From: Candidatus Lustribacter telmatis
Lineage (GTDB): Bacteria; Vulcanimicrobiota; Vulcanimicrobiia; Vulcanimicrobiales; Vulcanimicrobiaceae
DNA: 61,109 nt
Reading direction: 5' to 3'
NCBI GenBank assembly: GCA_003164045.1
Contig: PLRU01000089.1
Span: 701-61,809, forward strand
Shown here one piece after another: positions 34,201 through 42,528 of this stretch. The notes beneath the pieces were generated by a model, which did no database searches, was not told the DNA's origin, and worked only from the letters and a program-made list of their open reading frames with translations. The number at the start of each line of letters is the position of its first letter. The first letter of the stretch is position 1. Both the position numbers and the translations under genes were made by a program.

Positions 34201-35796
34201 CTGTTACACACGATTTTCTCCCATGCCCAGGTGTTTGACGGGCTGGGCTCGGCGCCGTTCGTGACCGACATCGCAACCTACGAGGGCCGCATCGCAATTA
34301 TCGGCGACTGCTCCGGCCGCGATGCACACGAGATCGTTGATTGCACCGATATGGCGCTCGCGCCGGGGTTTATCGACGTCCACTCGCACTCCGACGAGCT
34401 GTGGCTCGTCGACGGCCGCGCGCTGGGAAAAATCTCGCAAGGCGTCACGACGGAGATCGCCGGAAACTGCGGTACGTCGGTTGCTCCGTTACACGGCGAA
34501 GCGCGCGTTCGTAAGGTCCGCGATGCGCGGACGTATCGTCTCGACGTCGATTGGACGACGTTCGATGAGTTTTTCAGTGCCGTAGAACGGAGCGGCGTCG
34601 CGTGCAACGTCGCCTCGCTCGTAGGGCTGGGCACGACGCGCGCGTGCATCAGCGGTGCGAGCGAACGGCGCTTGGAACGCGAAGAACTCGACGCGCAAGC
34701 GCGTCTCGTGCGGGAAGCGGTGGATCACGGTGCCCTGGGCGCATCGAGCGGTTTGATCTACGAACCCGGACGCTACGCCGACCTTGCCGAGTTGACCGCG
34801 TGCGCGATTGCGGCCCGCGAGGCGGGCGCGGCGCGTTACGTGTCGCACGTACGCGACGAAGGCGACGAACTGATCGCAGCGATCGACGAAGCGCTCGCCG
34901 TCGGCGAGGCGGCCGGCGTTGCGGTGCGTTGCTCGCACCATAAAGCCGCCGGGCGCAAGAACTGGGGCAAAGTGCATCGCACGCTCGCGACGATCGATCG
35001 CGCGCGAGCGCGCGGCGCCGACGTTGCGATCGACGCGTATCCGTACGTCGCGAGTTGGACCGAGCTTGCAACGATTCTGCCGGAAGCGATTCGCCGCGGC
35101 GGCGAAGCGGCGACGCTCGAACGGCTGCGCGATCCGGCGATTGCCGCATCGACCGCAATGCTGCTCACGATCGCACGCGATCCCGCACTCGGCGGCGATA
35201 GCTGGCACGACATTCTCATCACCGATACGGGTTCCGATCGCAACGCGGCGTTCGCCGGTTACCGGCTCGATGAAGTGGCCGCGCACTGGCGGCTCTCGCC
35301 GGCGCGCGCCGCGATCCGGTTGCTCGTCGAGGAAGAACTGCGCGTCGACTGCGCGTTCTTCTCGATGTCCGAAGACGACGTGGCCGCGGTGCTGACTGCA
35401 GACTTCTGCTGCATCGGCAGCGATTCGTCCGCGCGAGCCTTCGAGGGACCGACGGCGCGCGGCGTGCCGCATCCCCGCACGTACGGCTGCTTTCCGCGCG
35501 TGTTCGGGCGCTTCGTGCGCGGACGGCCGATCTTCTCGACCGCGGAAGCCGTGCGCCGCATGACGTCGCTGCCCGCCGATCTGTTCGGCATCGCCGGCCG
35601 CGGCCGGGTCGAGCTCGGCGCGTGGGCCGACCTCGTCGTTTTCGATGCCAAGCGCATCGTCGACCGCGCAACCTACGAACGCCCGTTCGTACCGCCCGAG
35701 GGACTTCGTGATTGCTTCGTCAACGGAACGGCAGTGCTGCGGAATGCTCAGTATACCGGCGCGCGTCCCGGACGCGTCTTGCGCGGCGGCCGATGA
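34201..35796 (+). CDS. D-aminoacylase-like amidohydrolase
   Basis: About 531 residues of the N-acyl-D-amino-acid deacylase/dihydroorotase-like family. The metal-binding HSHSDELW follows PGFIDV, and the family cysteine is in EIAGNCGTSVAPL, with SHHKAAG and IDAYPY further on. It hydrolyses N-acyl groups from D-amino acids or similar amides. The N-terminal strand (LLHTIFSHAQVFDG) only fits if translation begins at CTG 34201, since an in-frame TAA lies at 34195 and the first ATG/GTG/TTG is the GTG at 34231, which would cut off the first strand. An AGG motif lies 7 bases before the CTG. Confidence 0.82.
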   Translation: MLHTIFSHAQVFDGLGSAPFVTDIATYEGRIAIIGDCSGRDAHEIVDCTDMALAPGFIDVHSHSDELWLVDGRALGKISQGVTTEIAGNCGTSVAPLHGEARVRKVRDARTYRLDVDWTTFDEFFSAVERSGVACNVASLVGLGTTRACISGASERRLEREELDAQARLVREAVDHGALGASSGLIYEPGRYADLAELTACAIAAREAGAARYVSHVRDEGDELIAAIDEALAVGEAAGVAVRCSHHKAAGRKNWGKVHRTLATIDRARARGADVAIDAYPYVASWTELATILPEAIRRGGEAATLERLRDPAIAASTAMLLTIARDPALGGDSWHDILITDTGSDRNAAFAGYRLDEVAAHWRLSPARAAIRLLVEEELRVDCAFFSMSEDDVAAVLTADFCCIGSDSSARAFEGPTARGVPHPRTYGCFPRVFGRFVRGRPIFSTAEAVRRMTSLPADLFGIAGRGRVELGAWADLVVFDAKRIVDRATYERPFVPPEGLRDCFVNGTAVLRNAQYTGARPGRVLRGGR

Positions 35797-36485
35797 ATCG
35801 GGCCGGCTTCGTTGCGGTCACAGCCGCCGCAACGGCGGCGCCGGTGCTGCGTTCGCGCGAGCCGATCGTCGCCGAAGTCACGCTGCAGCGTGATGCACCG
35901 GAATTGCTCGCGCCGTTCGTGGTAGCGATCGCCCTCAACAACACCGCCGGCAAGATCGTGCGGCTCGAATTTCCCACCGCGGATCTGTTTCGCATCGACG
36001 TGATTCACGACGATTCTCCGGTATGGTCATCGCTCACCCTGCACAAGCCGATTCCGGTGAACCGGCAACTCGACGTTCCGCCGGGACGTACCAAACTCGC
36101 GAGCATGACGATCGACGGCACGAGCGACGACCGCCGCTGCTATGAGCCGGGAAAATACATCGTCCGCGTGGCGATGCTCGGCACATCGTTCGGCATGGTG
36201 GTCGACAAGGCGGTCACGTTTGCGCCGCCCTCGCCGGTCGACGAAGCGCTGCGCGCAAAACCCGGCACCGTGCTGACGATCGCGGGCGAACAGACGACAC
36301 TCGGCGGCATCGTTTCGCTGCACGATGCCAGCGGCAGCGTGCGGCTTTCACGATCCCTCGGTCTTCACCCGACCGGGACGTACGTCGTGCGTGGATTTCT
36401 CGATGCCTCGGGTGACGATCGTATTTTTGACGTCGGCCGCTTCGCGCCGGCATTCGACAACCCGCCCATACCGCCGCAACAGTAA
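35793..36485 (+). CDS. BsuPI-like Ig-fold protein
   Basis: 230 residues. The central part contains a pattern close to the BsuPI proteinase-inhibitor domain (VRLEFPTADLFRIDVIHDD followed by SPVWSS), a single beta-sandwich. A short hydrophobic N-terminus (AGFVAVTAAATAAPVL) may be a weak signal peptide. The ATG overlaps the amidohydrolase stop (ATGA). It may be an intracellular or periplasmic protein that binds a partner. The family match is moderate and function unclear. Confidence 0.55.
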   Translation: MNRAGFVAVTAAATAAPVLRSREPIVAEVTLQRDAPELLAPFVVAIALNNTAGKIVRLEFPTADLFRIDVIHDDSPVWSSLTLHKPIPVNRQLDVPPGRTKLASMTIDGTSDDRRCYEPGKYIVRVAMLGTSFGMVVDKAVTFAPPSPVDEALRAKPGTVLTIAGEQTTLGGIVSLHDASGSVRLSRSLGLHPTGTYVVRGFLDASGDDRIFDVGRFAPAFDNPPIPPQQ

Positions 36486-36493
36486 GGAGCACT

Positions 36494-37564
36494 ATGCACG
36501 ACTGCCGTCAACACACCGCCTCACGGTCGAACTTTCTTGCCGCCGCCGGCGCGACGGCAACGATGTTGCTCCCCGGTGCGCGCGCGTTCGCGCAGGGCGC
36601 ACCGCGACGGCTGATCGACATCCACCATCATTATTATCCGGCAGAATTGCTCGCCGTCATGCAGGCGTGGCAAGCAAAGCACAATCAACCACCGATCGGA
36701 CCGCCGATCACCACCTGGACGCCGGAACGGACGCTCGCCGAAATGGATGCTACCGGCATCCAAACGGCGATCCTCTCGATCGCATCGATGCACGGTGTGT
36801 GGTTTGAAGCCGACCCCAAAAGCGTGCCCGCACTCGCGCGCACCTGTAACGACTACGTCGCGAAAGTGATGCGCGATCATCCCGGCCGCTTCGGTCTCTT
36901 CGCCACGCTGCCGATGCCGAACGTCGAAGCGAGTCTCAAAGAAGTCGCGTATGCATTCGACACGCTGCACGCCGACGGCATCGGCATCCCGACGAGCTGG
37001 GGCGACCGCTGGCCGGGAGATGCGGCGTTCGATTCGCTCTGGGCCGAACTGAACCGCCGCAAAGCGATGGTCGTGTTTCATCCCTACGCGCCCAACTGCT
37101 GCGGGCTGCTCCAGCCCGGCATTAACGAATCCTACGTGGAGTATCCCTACGATACCGCGCGGACGTTTTTGAGCTTGCTGTTCAGCGGCACGCTGGCGAA
37201 GTATCGCGACGTGCGCTGGACGCTTTGTCACGGCGGCGGGGCGCTGCCGTTCCTGGCCGGGCGCATCAACAGCCTGGCCGTGAACTCGCGCGAGAAGCTC
37301 GACGTCATCGCGCCCAACGGCATCGATTACGAACTCAAGCGCATGTACTTCGATACCGCCAACGCGACGTACGCGCCCACGATGGCGGCGATGATCAAAT
37401 ACATCCCGGTCTCGCAGATGATGTTCGGCACCGATTATCCTTACGTCACCGGCAAGCAGAACGTGGGCCCGCTCGAATCCGACGGCCTCTCGCCCGACGA
37501 CCTCGCCGCAATCGAACGCGGCAACGCCATGCGCATGATCCCGCGCCTAAAGGGAACGGTCTAA
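36494..37564 (+). CDS. Amidohydrolase (ACMSD-like), exported
   Basis: 356 residues. The N-terminal segment (RSNFLAAAGATATMLLPGARAFAQG) looks like an export signal. The amidohydrolase-2 fold is shown by DIHHHYYPAELL (metal HxH), the histidine in VVFHPYAPN, TLCHGGGALPFLAGRI and the aspartate in FGTDYPYVTGKQ. Relatives include aminocarboxymuconate-semialdehyde decarboxylase and resorcylate-type decarboxylases, so it may decarboxylate or hydrolyse an aromatic acid. An AAGGAGC ribosome-binding sequence precedes the ATG. Export of this fold is unusual. It overlaps coaE tail to tail by 18 bases. Confidence 0.83.
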   Translation: MHDCRQHTASRSNFLAAAGATATMLLPGARAFAQGAPRRLIDIHHHYYPAELLAVMQAWQAKHNQPPIGPPITTWTPERTLAEMDATGIQTAILSIASMHGVWFEADPKSVPALARTCNDYVAKVMRDHPGRFGLFATLPMPNVEASLKEVAYAFDTLHADGIGIPTSWGDRWPGDAAFDSLWAELNRRKAMVVFHPYAPNCCGLLQPGINESYVEYPYDTARTFLSLLFSGTLAKYRDVRWTLCHGGGALPFLAGRINSLAVNSREKLDVIAPNGIDYELKRMYFDTANATYAPTMAAMIKYIPVSQMMFGTDYPYVTGKQNVGPLESDGLSPDDLAAIERGNAMRMIPRLKGTV

Positions 37565-38152
37565 AGCTAGGGCGTCGTAAACGGCGCTTGCGCGGTCGTG
37601 GAGGGTGGCGAGATCGGCGTCGTTTTCTATGACGTAGGTTGCGCGCCGGCGGGCTTCCGCCGGGTCGATTTGTGCGCGCATGCGTTGGAGCACGCTCTCG
37701 CGGTCGATGCTGTCGCGCCGCATCACGCGTTCGATGCGTGAGGCGTCGGGCGCGACGACGGCGACGGTAGCGTCGCACGTGCGCGCGTACTCGCTTTCGA
37801 ACAACAGCGGAACGACTTGCACCACGATCGTGCCGTCGGGGACTTCGGCTTCGCGTGCTTGCGCGAGCGCGCGCACGCGCGGGTGCACGATGCCGTTGAG
37901 CACCGCGCGTTCCGCGGCGTTGTCGAACACGATGCGCGCGAGTGCGGGCCGGTCGAGCGTTCCGTCGGCGGCGATCACCGCCGGCCAGCGCAGCGCAACC
38001 TCGCGCAACCCGCGGCTACCCGGCGCGACCGCTTCGCGCGCCAGCACGTCGGCATCGATGATCGTCGCGCCGCGTTTGCGCCACACATCCGCAACGGCGC
38101 TCTTTCCCGAACCGATTCCGCCGGTCAATCCGACACGCACGATGCGACCCAT
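37547..38152 (-). CDS. coaE: Dephospho-CoA kinase
   Basis: 201 residues. The P-loop GLTGGIGSGKS is at residues 8-18, followed by IDADVLAREAV and the VVPLLFES lid segment, all characteristic of CoaE, which phosphorylates the 3'-hydroxyl of dephospho-CoA in the last step of CoA synthesis. Length and order are standard. It lies downstream of an S1 protein gene but is separated from it by a strong terminator at 38167-38193, so it likely has its own promoter in the short gap. Confidence 0.93.
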   Translation of the reverse strand: MGRIVRVGLTGGIGSGKSAVADVWRKRGATIIDADVLAREAVAPGSRGLREVALRWPAVIAADGTLDRPALARIVFDNAAERAVLNGIVHPRVRALAQAREAEVPDGTIVVQVVPLLFESEYARTCDATVAVVAPDASRIERVMRRDSIDRESVLQRMRAQIDPAEARRRATYVIENDADLATLHDRASAVYDALALDRSL

Positions 38153-38166
38153 CGACGCGATAAATT

Positions 38167-38193
38167 AAAAAAGGGAAGGCGTTGTGCCTTCCC
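38167..38193 (-). terminator. Rho-independent terminator after the S1 gene
   Basis: On the minus strand GGGAAGGC and GCCTTCCC form a perfect 8-base stem with a 5-base loop, followed directly by six T. It stands 26 bases after the S1 stop and 15 bases before the coaE start, so it should end the mutM-S1 transcript. Confidence 0.92.
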
Positions 38194-38219
38194 CTTTCGT
38201 TCCGTTCGCTAGGCGGTGG

Positions 38220-39404
38220 TTAAACCGGTGAAGCGAGTTCCGTGCCCAGCGGGCTGAAGGCGTCTTCGGGAACGAACTCGGCGAGTTCGTCCGGTGAGAC
38301 GTCGGCAACGTGCTGGATCGAACCGGTGATCCGGCGCGTGCCCTGGTTGATGGTGAGCAGCGTGACTTCGACGTCTTCGCCCGGCGAGTACTGTTTCGCC
38401 GTATCGAATTCGCCCTTCGGCACCATCGCGAGCACGCCCGGGACGATCTCGACGAGGAGATAGTTCGGCGTAACCTTGACGACTTGCGCGATGAGCTTGT
38501 TGCCTTCGAACAACGCATCGGCATGCTCGACCCACGGATCGGGCAGCGCGTGCTTGAGCGAGAGCGAGACCTTCTTCGCATCGGGATCGAACTTCATCAC
38601 TTCGACCGAGACCGTGTCGCCGATCTTGACGACTTCCGACGGATGCTTGATCCGTGCGTACGAGAGCTCGGAGTTGTGAATGAGACCGTCGATGCCGCCG
38701 AGGTCGACGAACGCGCCGAACTCCGCCAAACGGACGACGACGCCTTCGCGGATCTGGCCGACTTGCAACGTGCCGAGCAGCTCTTGCTTCTTCTGGTTGA
38801 GTTCTTCTTCCAGAACTTGGCGCTGCGAGAGCACGACGCGGTGGCGTTTGTGGTCGAGGTCGATGACCTTGAGGCGCAGTTTCTTCCCGACGAGTTCGTC
38901 GAGATTGCCGACGGGCTGACGGCGAATCTGCGATGCGGGCACGAAGCCGCGCATGCCGAGGTCGACGAGAACGCCGCCCTTCACGACTTGCGTGACGGTC
39001 GCTTCGATCACTTCATCGTTGTCGTGCGCTTCGATGACTTTTTCCCACGTCTTGAGCGCGCGGGCGCGGCGTTCGCTCAAATAGAGTTGACCATCGTTCT
39101 CATCGATCCGATGGATCATCACTTCGAGTTTATCGCCGACGCTGAGTTCTTTCGGCTCGATGATGAGCGAAAGCTCGCGGAAGGGCAGGATGCCCTCGGA
39201 CTTGCCGCCGATGTCGACGAGCAGCTCGTCCTGATATTTTGCAACGATGACGCCGACGAGTACTTGGCCTTCATCGAGAACCTTGAGGCTCTCTTCGTAG
39301 AGCCGCTGCTCGAGTGCGAGTTGGTCTTCTTCTTCCTCGACTACTGCGGTTGCAACGACCGGATCGTTTGGTGCCGGCGTCTCCGGCGAGATGGTAGCAG
39401 AAAT
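38220..39404 (-). CDS. rpsA: Ribosomal protein S1 homologue, four S1 domains
   Basis: About 394 residues with four S1 RNA-binding domains: GQVLVGVIVAKYQDELLVDI, then EVIEATVTQVVKGGVLVDLG, then VGQIREGVVVRLAEFGAFVD and a last one around LIAQVVKVTPNYLLVEI. An acidic N-terminal stretch (VVEEEEDQLALEQRLYEES) precedes them. The frame runs back unbroken to the mutM stop at 39432 but has no ATG, GTG or TTG before 39122, which lies after the first S1 domain. The ATT at 39404 gives a natural start (SATISPETPAP) with a GAAAGAAG motif 10 bases ahead. Calling from 39122 would lose one S1 domain. Confidence 0.85.
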   Translation of the reverse strand: MSATISPETPAPNDPVVATAVVEEEEDQLALEQRLYEESLKVLDEGQVLVGVIVAKYQDELLVDIGGKSEGILPFRELSLIIEPKELSVGDKLEVMIHRIDENDGQLYLSERRARALKTWEKVIEAHDNDEVIEATVTQVVKGGVLVDLGMRGFVPASQIRRQPVGNLDELVGKKLRLKVIDLDHKRHRVVLSQRQVLEEELNQKKQELLGTLQVGQIREGVVVRLAEFGAFVDLGGIDGLIHNSELSYARIKHPSEVVKIGDTVSVEVMKFDPDAKKVSLSLKHALPDPWVEHADALFEGNKLIAQVVKVTPNYLLVEIVPGVLAMVPKGEFDTAKQYSPGEDVEVTLLTINQGTRRITGSIQHVADVSPDELAEFVPEDAFSPLGTELASPV

Positions 39405-39431
39405 GGTGTGTGTGCTTCTTTCGTTTGTATT

Positions 39432-40247
39432 TTATTTTTGGCAGCCACGGCACCACCAGGTACCACGCTGACCGAGAACCGTCCGCACGATGGGTTTGCC
39501 ACATCGTCTGCACGGTTCGCCCAGCCGTCCGTAAACGTCCAGCTGATTTTGGAACCCGCCTTTGAGCCCATCGGCGTCGACGTAGTCATCGACGCTGGTA
39601 CCCCGCGCCTCAATGGAGCGTTGCAGCACGTCAACGATTGCGCCGTGAAGCCGGCGGCGGGCCGGCCTCGAGATCTTCTGCGCGGGGCGGTTGGGACGAA
39701 TCCCGGCCTCCCACAGAGCCTCGCACGCATAGATGTTCCCGACGCCCGAAATATGCTTTTGGTCGAGCAGGAACGTCTTAATCGGCGTTCGACGCCCGTC
39801 CAGCATACTCACAAAGGCCTCAGAGGTAAAGGCCTCCGTGAGCGGTTCCACCCCACCGTCGGCGTCCCACGCTTCCTCGCTCCCCAGGAGCCGCATGCGG
39901 CCGAACTGGCGCATGTCGGCAAAACACAGCCGCCAGCCGTCCTGGAACGTGAGGCGAATGTAGGTGTAGGGGTGCGGTTCCGAGACTTCCGGCGCCTGAA
40001 CGATCAGGCGGCCCGTCATGCGCAGGTGCACCGTAAGTCGCCGGCCTGAGCCGAGCTGGACCACGATGTACTTCCCACGGCGGCCGACCGCTTCGATGCG
40101 CTCGCCCCGCAGCGTCTCGTGAAACGAGACGCCGGGCGGCGCGACGGCGATCTTGGCCATGCTGACCTGGGCGTCCACGATCGTCTTGCCGACGACCGCA
40201 TTCGCGAGGCCGCGCGCGATCGTCTCGACTTCCGGGAGCTCGGGCAC
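39432..40247 (-). CDS. mutM: Formamidopyrimidine-DNA glycosylase
   Basis: 271 residues with the catalytic N-terminus PELPEVETIARGL (P2 and E3), the conserved lysine region, the helix-two-turn-helix ISGVGNIYACEALWEAGI and the C-terminal zinc finger CRRCGKPIVRT ... CRGC. It excises 8-oxoguanine and formamidopyrimidines by a bifunctional glycosylase/AP-lyase mechanism. The length is usual for the family. It is followed after 27 bases by the S1 gene, in the same frame, and the pair likely share a transcript. Confidence 0.95.
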   Translation of the reverse strand: MPELPEVETIARGLANAVVGKTIVDAQVSMAKIAVAPPGVSFHETLRGERIEAVGRRGKYIVVQLGSGRRLTVHLRMTGRLIVQAPEVSEPHPYTYIRLTFQDGWRLCFADMRQFGRMRLLGSEEAWDADGGVEPLTEAFTSEAFVSMLDGRRTPIKTFLLDQKHISGVGNIYACEALWEAGIRPNRPAQKISRPARRRLHGAIVDVLQRSIEARGTSVDDYVDADGLKGGFQNQLDVYGRLGEPCRRCGKPIVRTVLGQRGTWWCRGCQK

Positions 40248-40286
40248 CGCTACCTAGAACCCCGGCTGGGGGTCAATTCGTTGCAG

Positions 40287-40685
40287 CTAATCCGGACACT
40301 CCGAGGCGGTCTTGCTCAGATGCTCGGCGGCTATGAGCGCCCGGCACTGATTGATCGTCAACAGCAGCACGCGGGTCACGGTGCGCGCCTCACCGGCCGT
40401 ACGGTAGGTAACGCGGGCGAGTAAACCGGGGGCCGCGCTCGCGAGGGGCGCGCCCTTGACCGTGCCGTCGCTGCTTTCGACGCCGCGGAATTCCGCCGGC
40501 ACGTTAAAGCGCATCGTCTGATGGCTCTTCCCGTCGAAGACTTCCAAGCGGTTGCTTTGGGCGAGTTTCACCGTGCCGCTGAACGTCAGCGTCGATGCCG
40601 TCTCCGCTTTGCAGATGAGGCACGGAATCGGCGTGTTCACCGGCAACGGGACGGTGTCATCGACGAGTGCCGGAACGAACCACAT
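40287..40685 (-). CDS. Hypothetical protein with CxxC motif
   Basis: 132 residues, no signal peptide. A CLIC motif at residues 22-25 and two further cysteines (NQC and ASEC) near the C-terminus are the only marks. The middle is beta-rich (ASTLTFSGTVKLAQSNRLEVF). I recognise no family. The ATG at 40685 is 4 bases after the DUF192 stop, so it belongs to the 42048-40287 minus-strand run. It could bind metal or form disulfides; nothing more can be said. Confidence 0.5.
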   Translation of the reverse strand: MWFVPALVDDTVPLPVNTPIPCLICKAETASTLTFSGTVKLAQSNRLEVFDGKSHQTMRFNVPAEFRGVESSDGTVKGAPLASAAPGLLARVTYRTAGEARTVTRVLLLTINQCRALIAAEHLSKTASECPD

Positions 40686-40691
40686 CCGGCG

Positions 40692-41216
40692 TTACTCTTT
40701 CGCTGGGCCGACGGCACTCACGTCGAGCATCGAACCGGGCTTGATGCCCGCGCGCGCGGCTTCACCCGCGGCCAGCTCGATCACATAGGAGCCGGTACCG
40801 TCGCGGTGCGGGATCTTCTCATCGGGCGTGTCGATGCGCGTCGCGGGAACGTTCGCCCGCACGTCGTTGACTTTACCGTTCTTCGAGACGAAGACCATGT
40901 CGAGCGGAATGAGCGTGTTCTTCATCCAGAAATCGCGAAAGTTGTCCCCGTCGGTAAACACGAAAATCATGCCGGTGTGCGGAGGCAGCGACCGGACGCA
41001 CATCAAGCCGTACTCGCGCCGCGACGGCGTATCGGCAATGCGCAGCTCGAGCGTTTCGGCAGGCGCGCCGACGCGAACCGGCAGCGGATTGGCCGTCTGC
41101 GCCGTCACGCACGCGGCTGTATTGGTCGCTTGGGCGAGCCCCGTTCCTTGCAGCGCCGCAAGGGCCAGGGCCGCGACGAATGATCCCGCGCCCAGGCGTT
41201 TACTGTGGGAGATCAT
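40692..41216 (-). CDS. DUF192-family exported protein
   Basis: About 174 residues with a signal peptide (GAGSFVAALALAALQGTGLAQ). The DUF192 core is well marked: SRREYGLMCVRSLPPHTGMIF, then FWMKNTLIPLDMVFV and VIELAAGEAARAGIKPGS. The fold is a small beta-barrel of unknown biochemical role, common in archaea and bacteria. The ATG at 41216 has a GGAGGGC ribosome-binding sequence and overlaps the upstream gene by 17 bases. Confidence 0.88.
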   Translation of the reverse strand: MISHSKRLGAGSFVAALALAALQGTGLAQATNTAACVTAQTANPLPVRVGAPAETLELRIADTPSRREYGLMCVRSLPPHTGMIFVFTDGDNFRDFWMKNTLIPLDMVFVSKNGKVNDVRANVPATRIDTPDEKIPHRDGTGSYVIELAAGEAARAGIKPGSMLDVSAVGPAKE

Positions 41217-42039
41217 TGAGGTGCCCTCCGTATTGGCGCGGGTTGAAATACCAATCAGGCAACCTCGCCGGAAACGCGATGTCGCGGAAAAAGAAGTCGA
41301 CCACCTTACCGTCATCTTGATACTCGAGCCCTTGCGCGTCGGCGCCCGCGACGCCGTGAATGCGCGTTACGACCGGCACGCCGTCGACCATCCCCATCGT
41401 GATCGTGAACTCATCCGCATAGTCGTCCTTGTACCCACCTGAGACAAAAAGCCGATCCGCTGCGATGAGCTTTTTTAACTCGTAGGTTGTCTTGTCGGCG
41501 TAGAGCTCGCGCAGCCGGTTGCGCTCGGGATCGCTGATCGGCGCAAGCGTCAGGTGCACGAGGTCGCCTTCATAGGCAACGCGGGTAACGCGGTAATCGT
41601 ACTCGATGAGCGACTGGACGCGGCCGATGATCGGCCCCTCGGTGACGCCCGGCTCGGGCGTATAGGCGTCGCTGATGGGATGCGGCTTGACGGGCCGGGG
41701 TTCGAAGACGTCGGCCGTGGGCGGTCCGGGATCGCGCGCTTCGTTGAACGCGGGCCGGTCGAATGCCGGCGGGTACTCGTAATCGTCGCGAAAGACCTGA
41801 CGCTTGAGCGCTGCCCGGTCGCTATTGCGCACCCACACGTGGAAAATGTAGCTGCCCGTCACGTCCGGATAGCCGTCGTTGCGGAGCTGTTTGCGTTCGA
41901 GCGTGTACGACTCGTACGCCGGCGGCGGGCGGTGCGAACGGAACTGCGCGCGGATGCGCGCCAAGAGCTGCGTCGGCGAGAGCGTGGGAACCGGCTCGGG
42001 CGCGATGGCCGCCGCCAGCAGCAACGCGAACAACATCAT
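41200..42039 (-). CDS. Hypothetical exported protein
   Basis: 279 residues with a short signal peptide (MMLFALLLAAAIAPEP). The mature chain is rich in charged and aromatic residues and beta strands (YESYTLERKQLRNDGYPDV, YDYRVTRVAYEGDLVHLTL), somewhat reminiscent of outer-membrane lipoprotein-sorting or LolA-like substrate folds, but I cannot name a family. No cysteine at the cleavage site, so not a lipoprotein. It is coupled to the DUF192 gene downstream and follows the RidA gene within 8 bases. Confidence 0.6.
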   Translation of the reverse strand: MMLFALLLAAAIAPEPVPTLSPTQLLARIRAQFRSHRPPPAYESYTLERKQLRNDGYPDVTGSYIFHVWVRNSDRAALKRQVFRDDYEYPPAFDRPAFNEARDPGPPTADVFEPRPVKPHPISDAYTPEPGVTEGPIIGRVQSLIEYDYRVTRVAYEGDLVHLTLAPISDPERNRLRELYADKTTYELKKLIAADRLFVSGGYKDDYADEFTITMGMVDGVPVVTRIHGVAGADAQGLEYQDDGKVVDFFFRDIAFPARLPDWYFNPRQYGGHLNDLPQ

Positions 42040-42047
42040 CGGCGAAG

Positions 42048-42521
42048 CTACGCGGGCGCAACGGCGATCGCTTGAATCTCCAGTTTGATGCGCGGGTCCG
42101 TCGCCATGCGCTTCACTTCAACCGTCGTGCTCGTCGGCAAGTGTCCGCGGAAGAACGCGCCCTGCACCGCGTTGACCGCATCTTGATCGGCGGCGATGTC
42201 GGTGAAGTAGCGCGTCATCATGACGACGTGCTGCGGTTCGCAGCCCGACGCCGCCAGCGCTTGCGCCAAATGTTCGAACGCCAGCGTCGCCTGTGCGCGC
42301 GCATCGCTTGGAATCGCATCGAACTCGTGCGGCACGTGCGGATGATCGTGGTAGACGGGCGCGGCCGTTACGCCCGAAACGAAGACCAGCTTGCCGGCGT
42401 CGACCTTGATCGCCGGCACGAAGAGCGAGTTGATGTTCGGATCGAAGCCGTCATGGTGAACGGTACGCAAATGTGTGGTCCTCGGCTCCTCTCCGCTTCG
42501 CTCCGTTACGCTGCGGTCCAC
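42048..42521 (-). CDS. RidA/YjgF-family protein
   Basis: About 157 residues. The RidA fold is marked by LVFVSGVTAAP, the central ATLAFEHLAQALAASGCE helix and the final strand with VEVKRMATDPRIKLEIQAIAV. The arginine expected in the active-site strand (VxRxxxxxP...xxVE) is not clearly conserved, so it may be a non-deaminase subgroup member acting on other imine or carbonyl compounds. The start is uncertain (GTG 42521 or TTG about 50 bases inside). It follows an SBP gene by 7 bases, suggesting joint function. Confidence 0.82.
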   Translation of the reverse strand: MDRSVTERSGEEPRTTHLRTVHHDGFDPNINSLFVPAIKVDAGKLVFVSGVTAAPVYHDHPHVPHEFDAIPSDARAQATLAFEHLAQALAASGCEPQHVVMMTRYFTDIAADQDAVNAVQGAFFRGHLPTSTTVEVKRMATDPRIKLEIQAIAVAPA

Positions 42522-42528
42522 ACGACCC

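Noticed and set aside
38310..40049. A 579-codon open frame on the plus strand opposite the S1 and mutM genes
   Set aside because: It is the complement of two well-recognised genes and its translation is an arginine/aspartate-rich text with no domain. Long antisense frames are expected from the GC-rich third codon positions.
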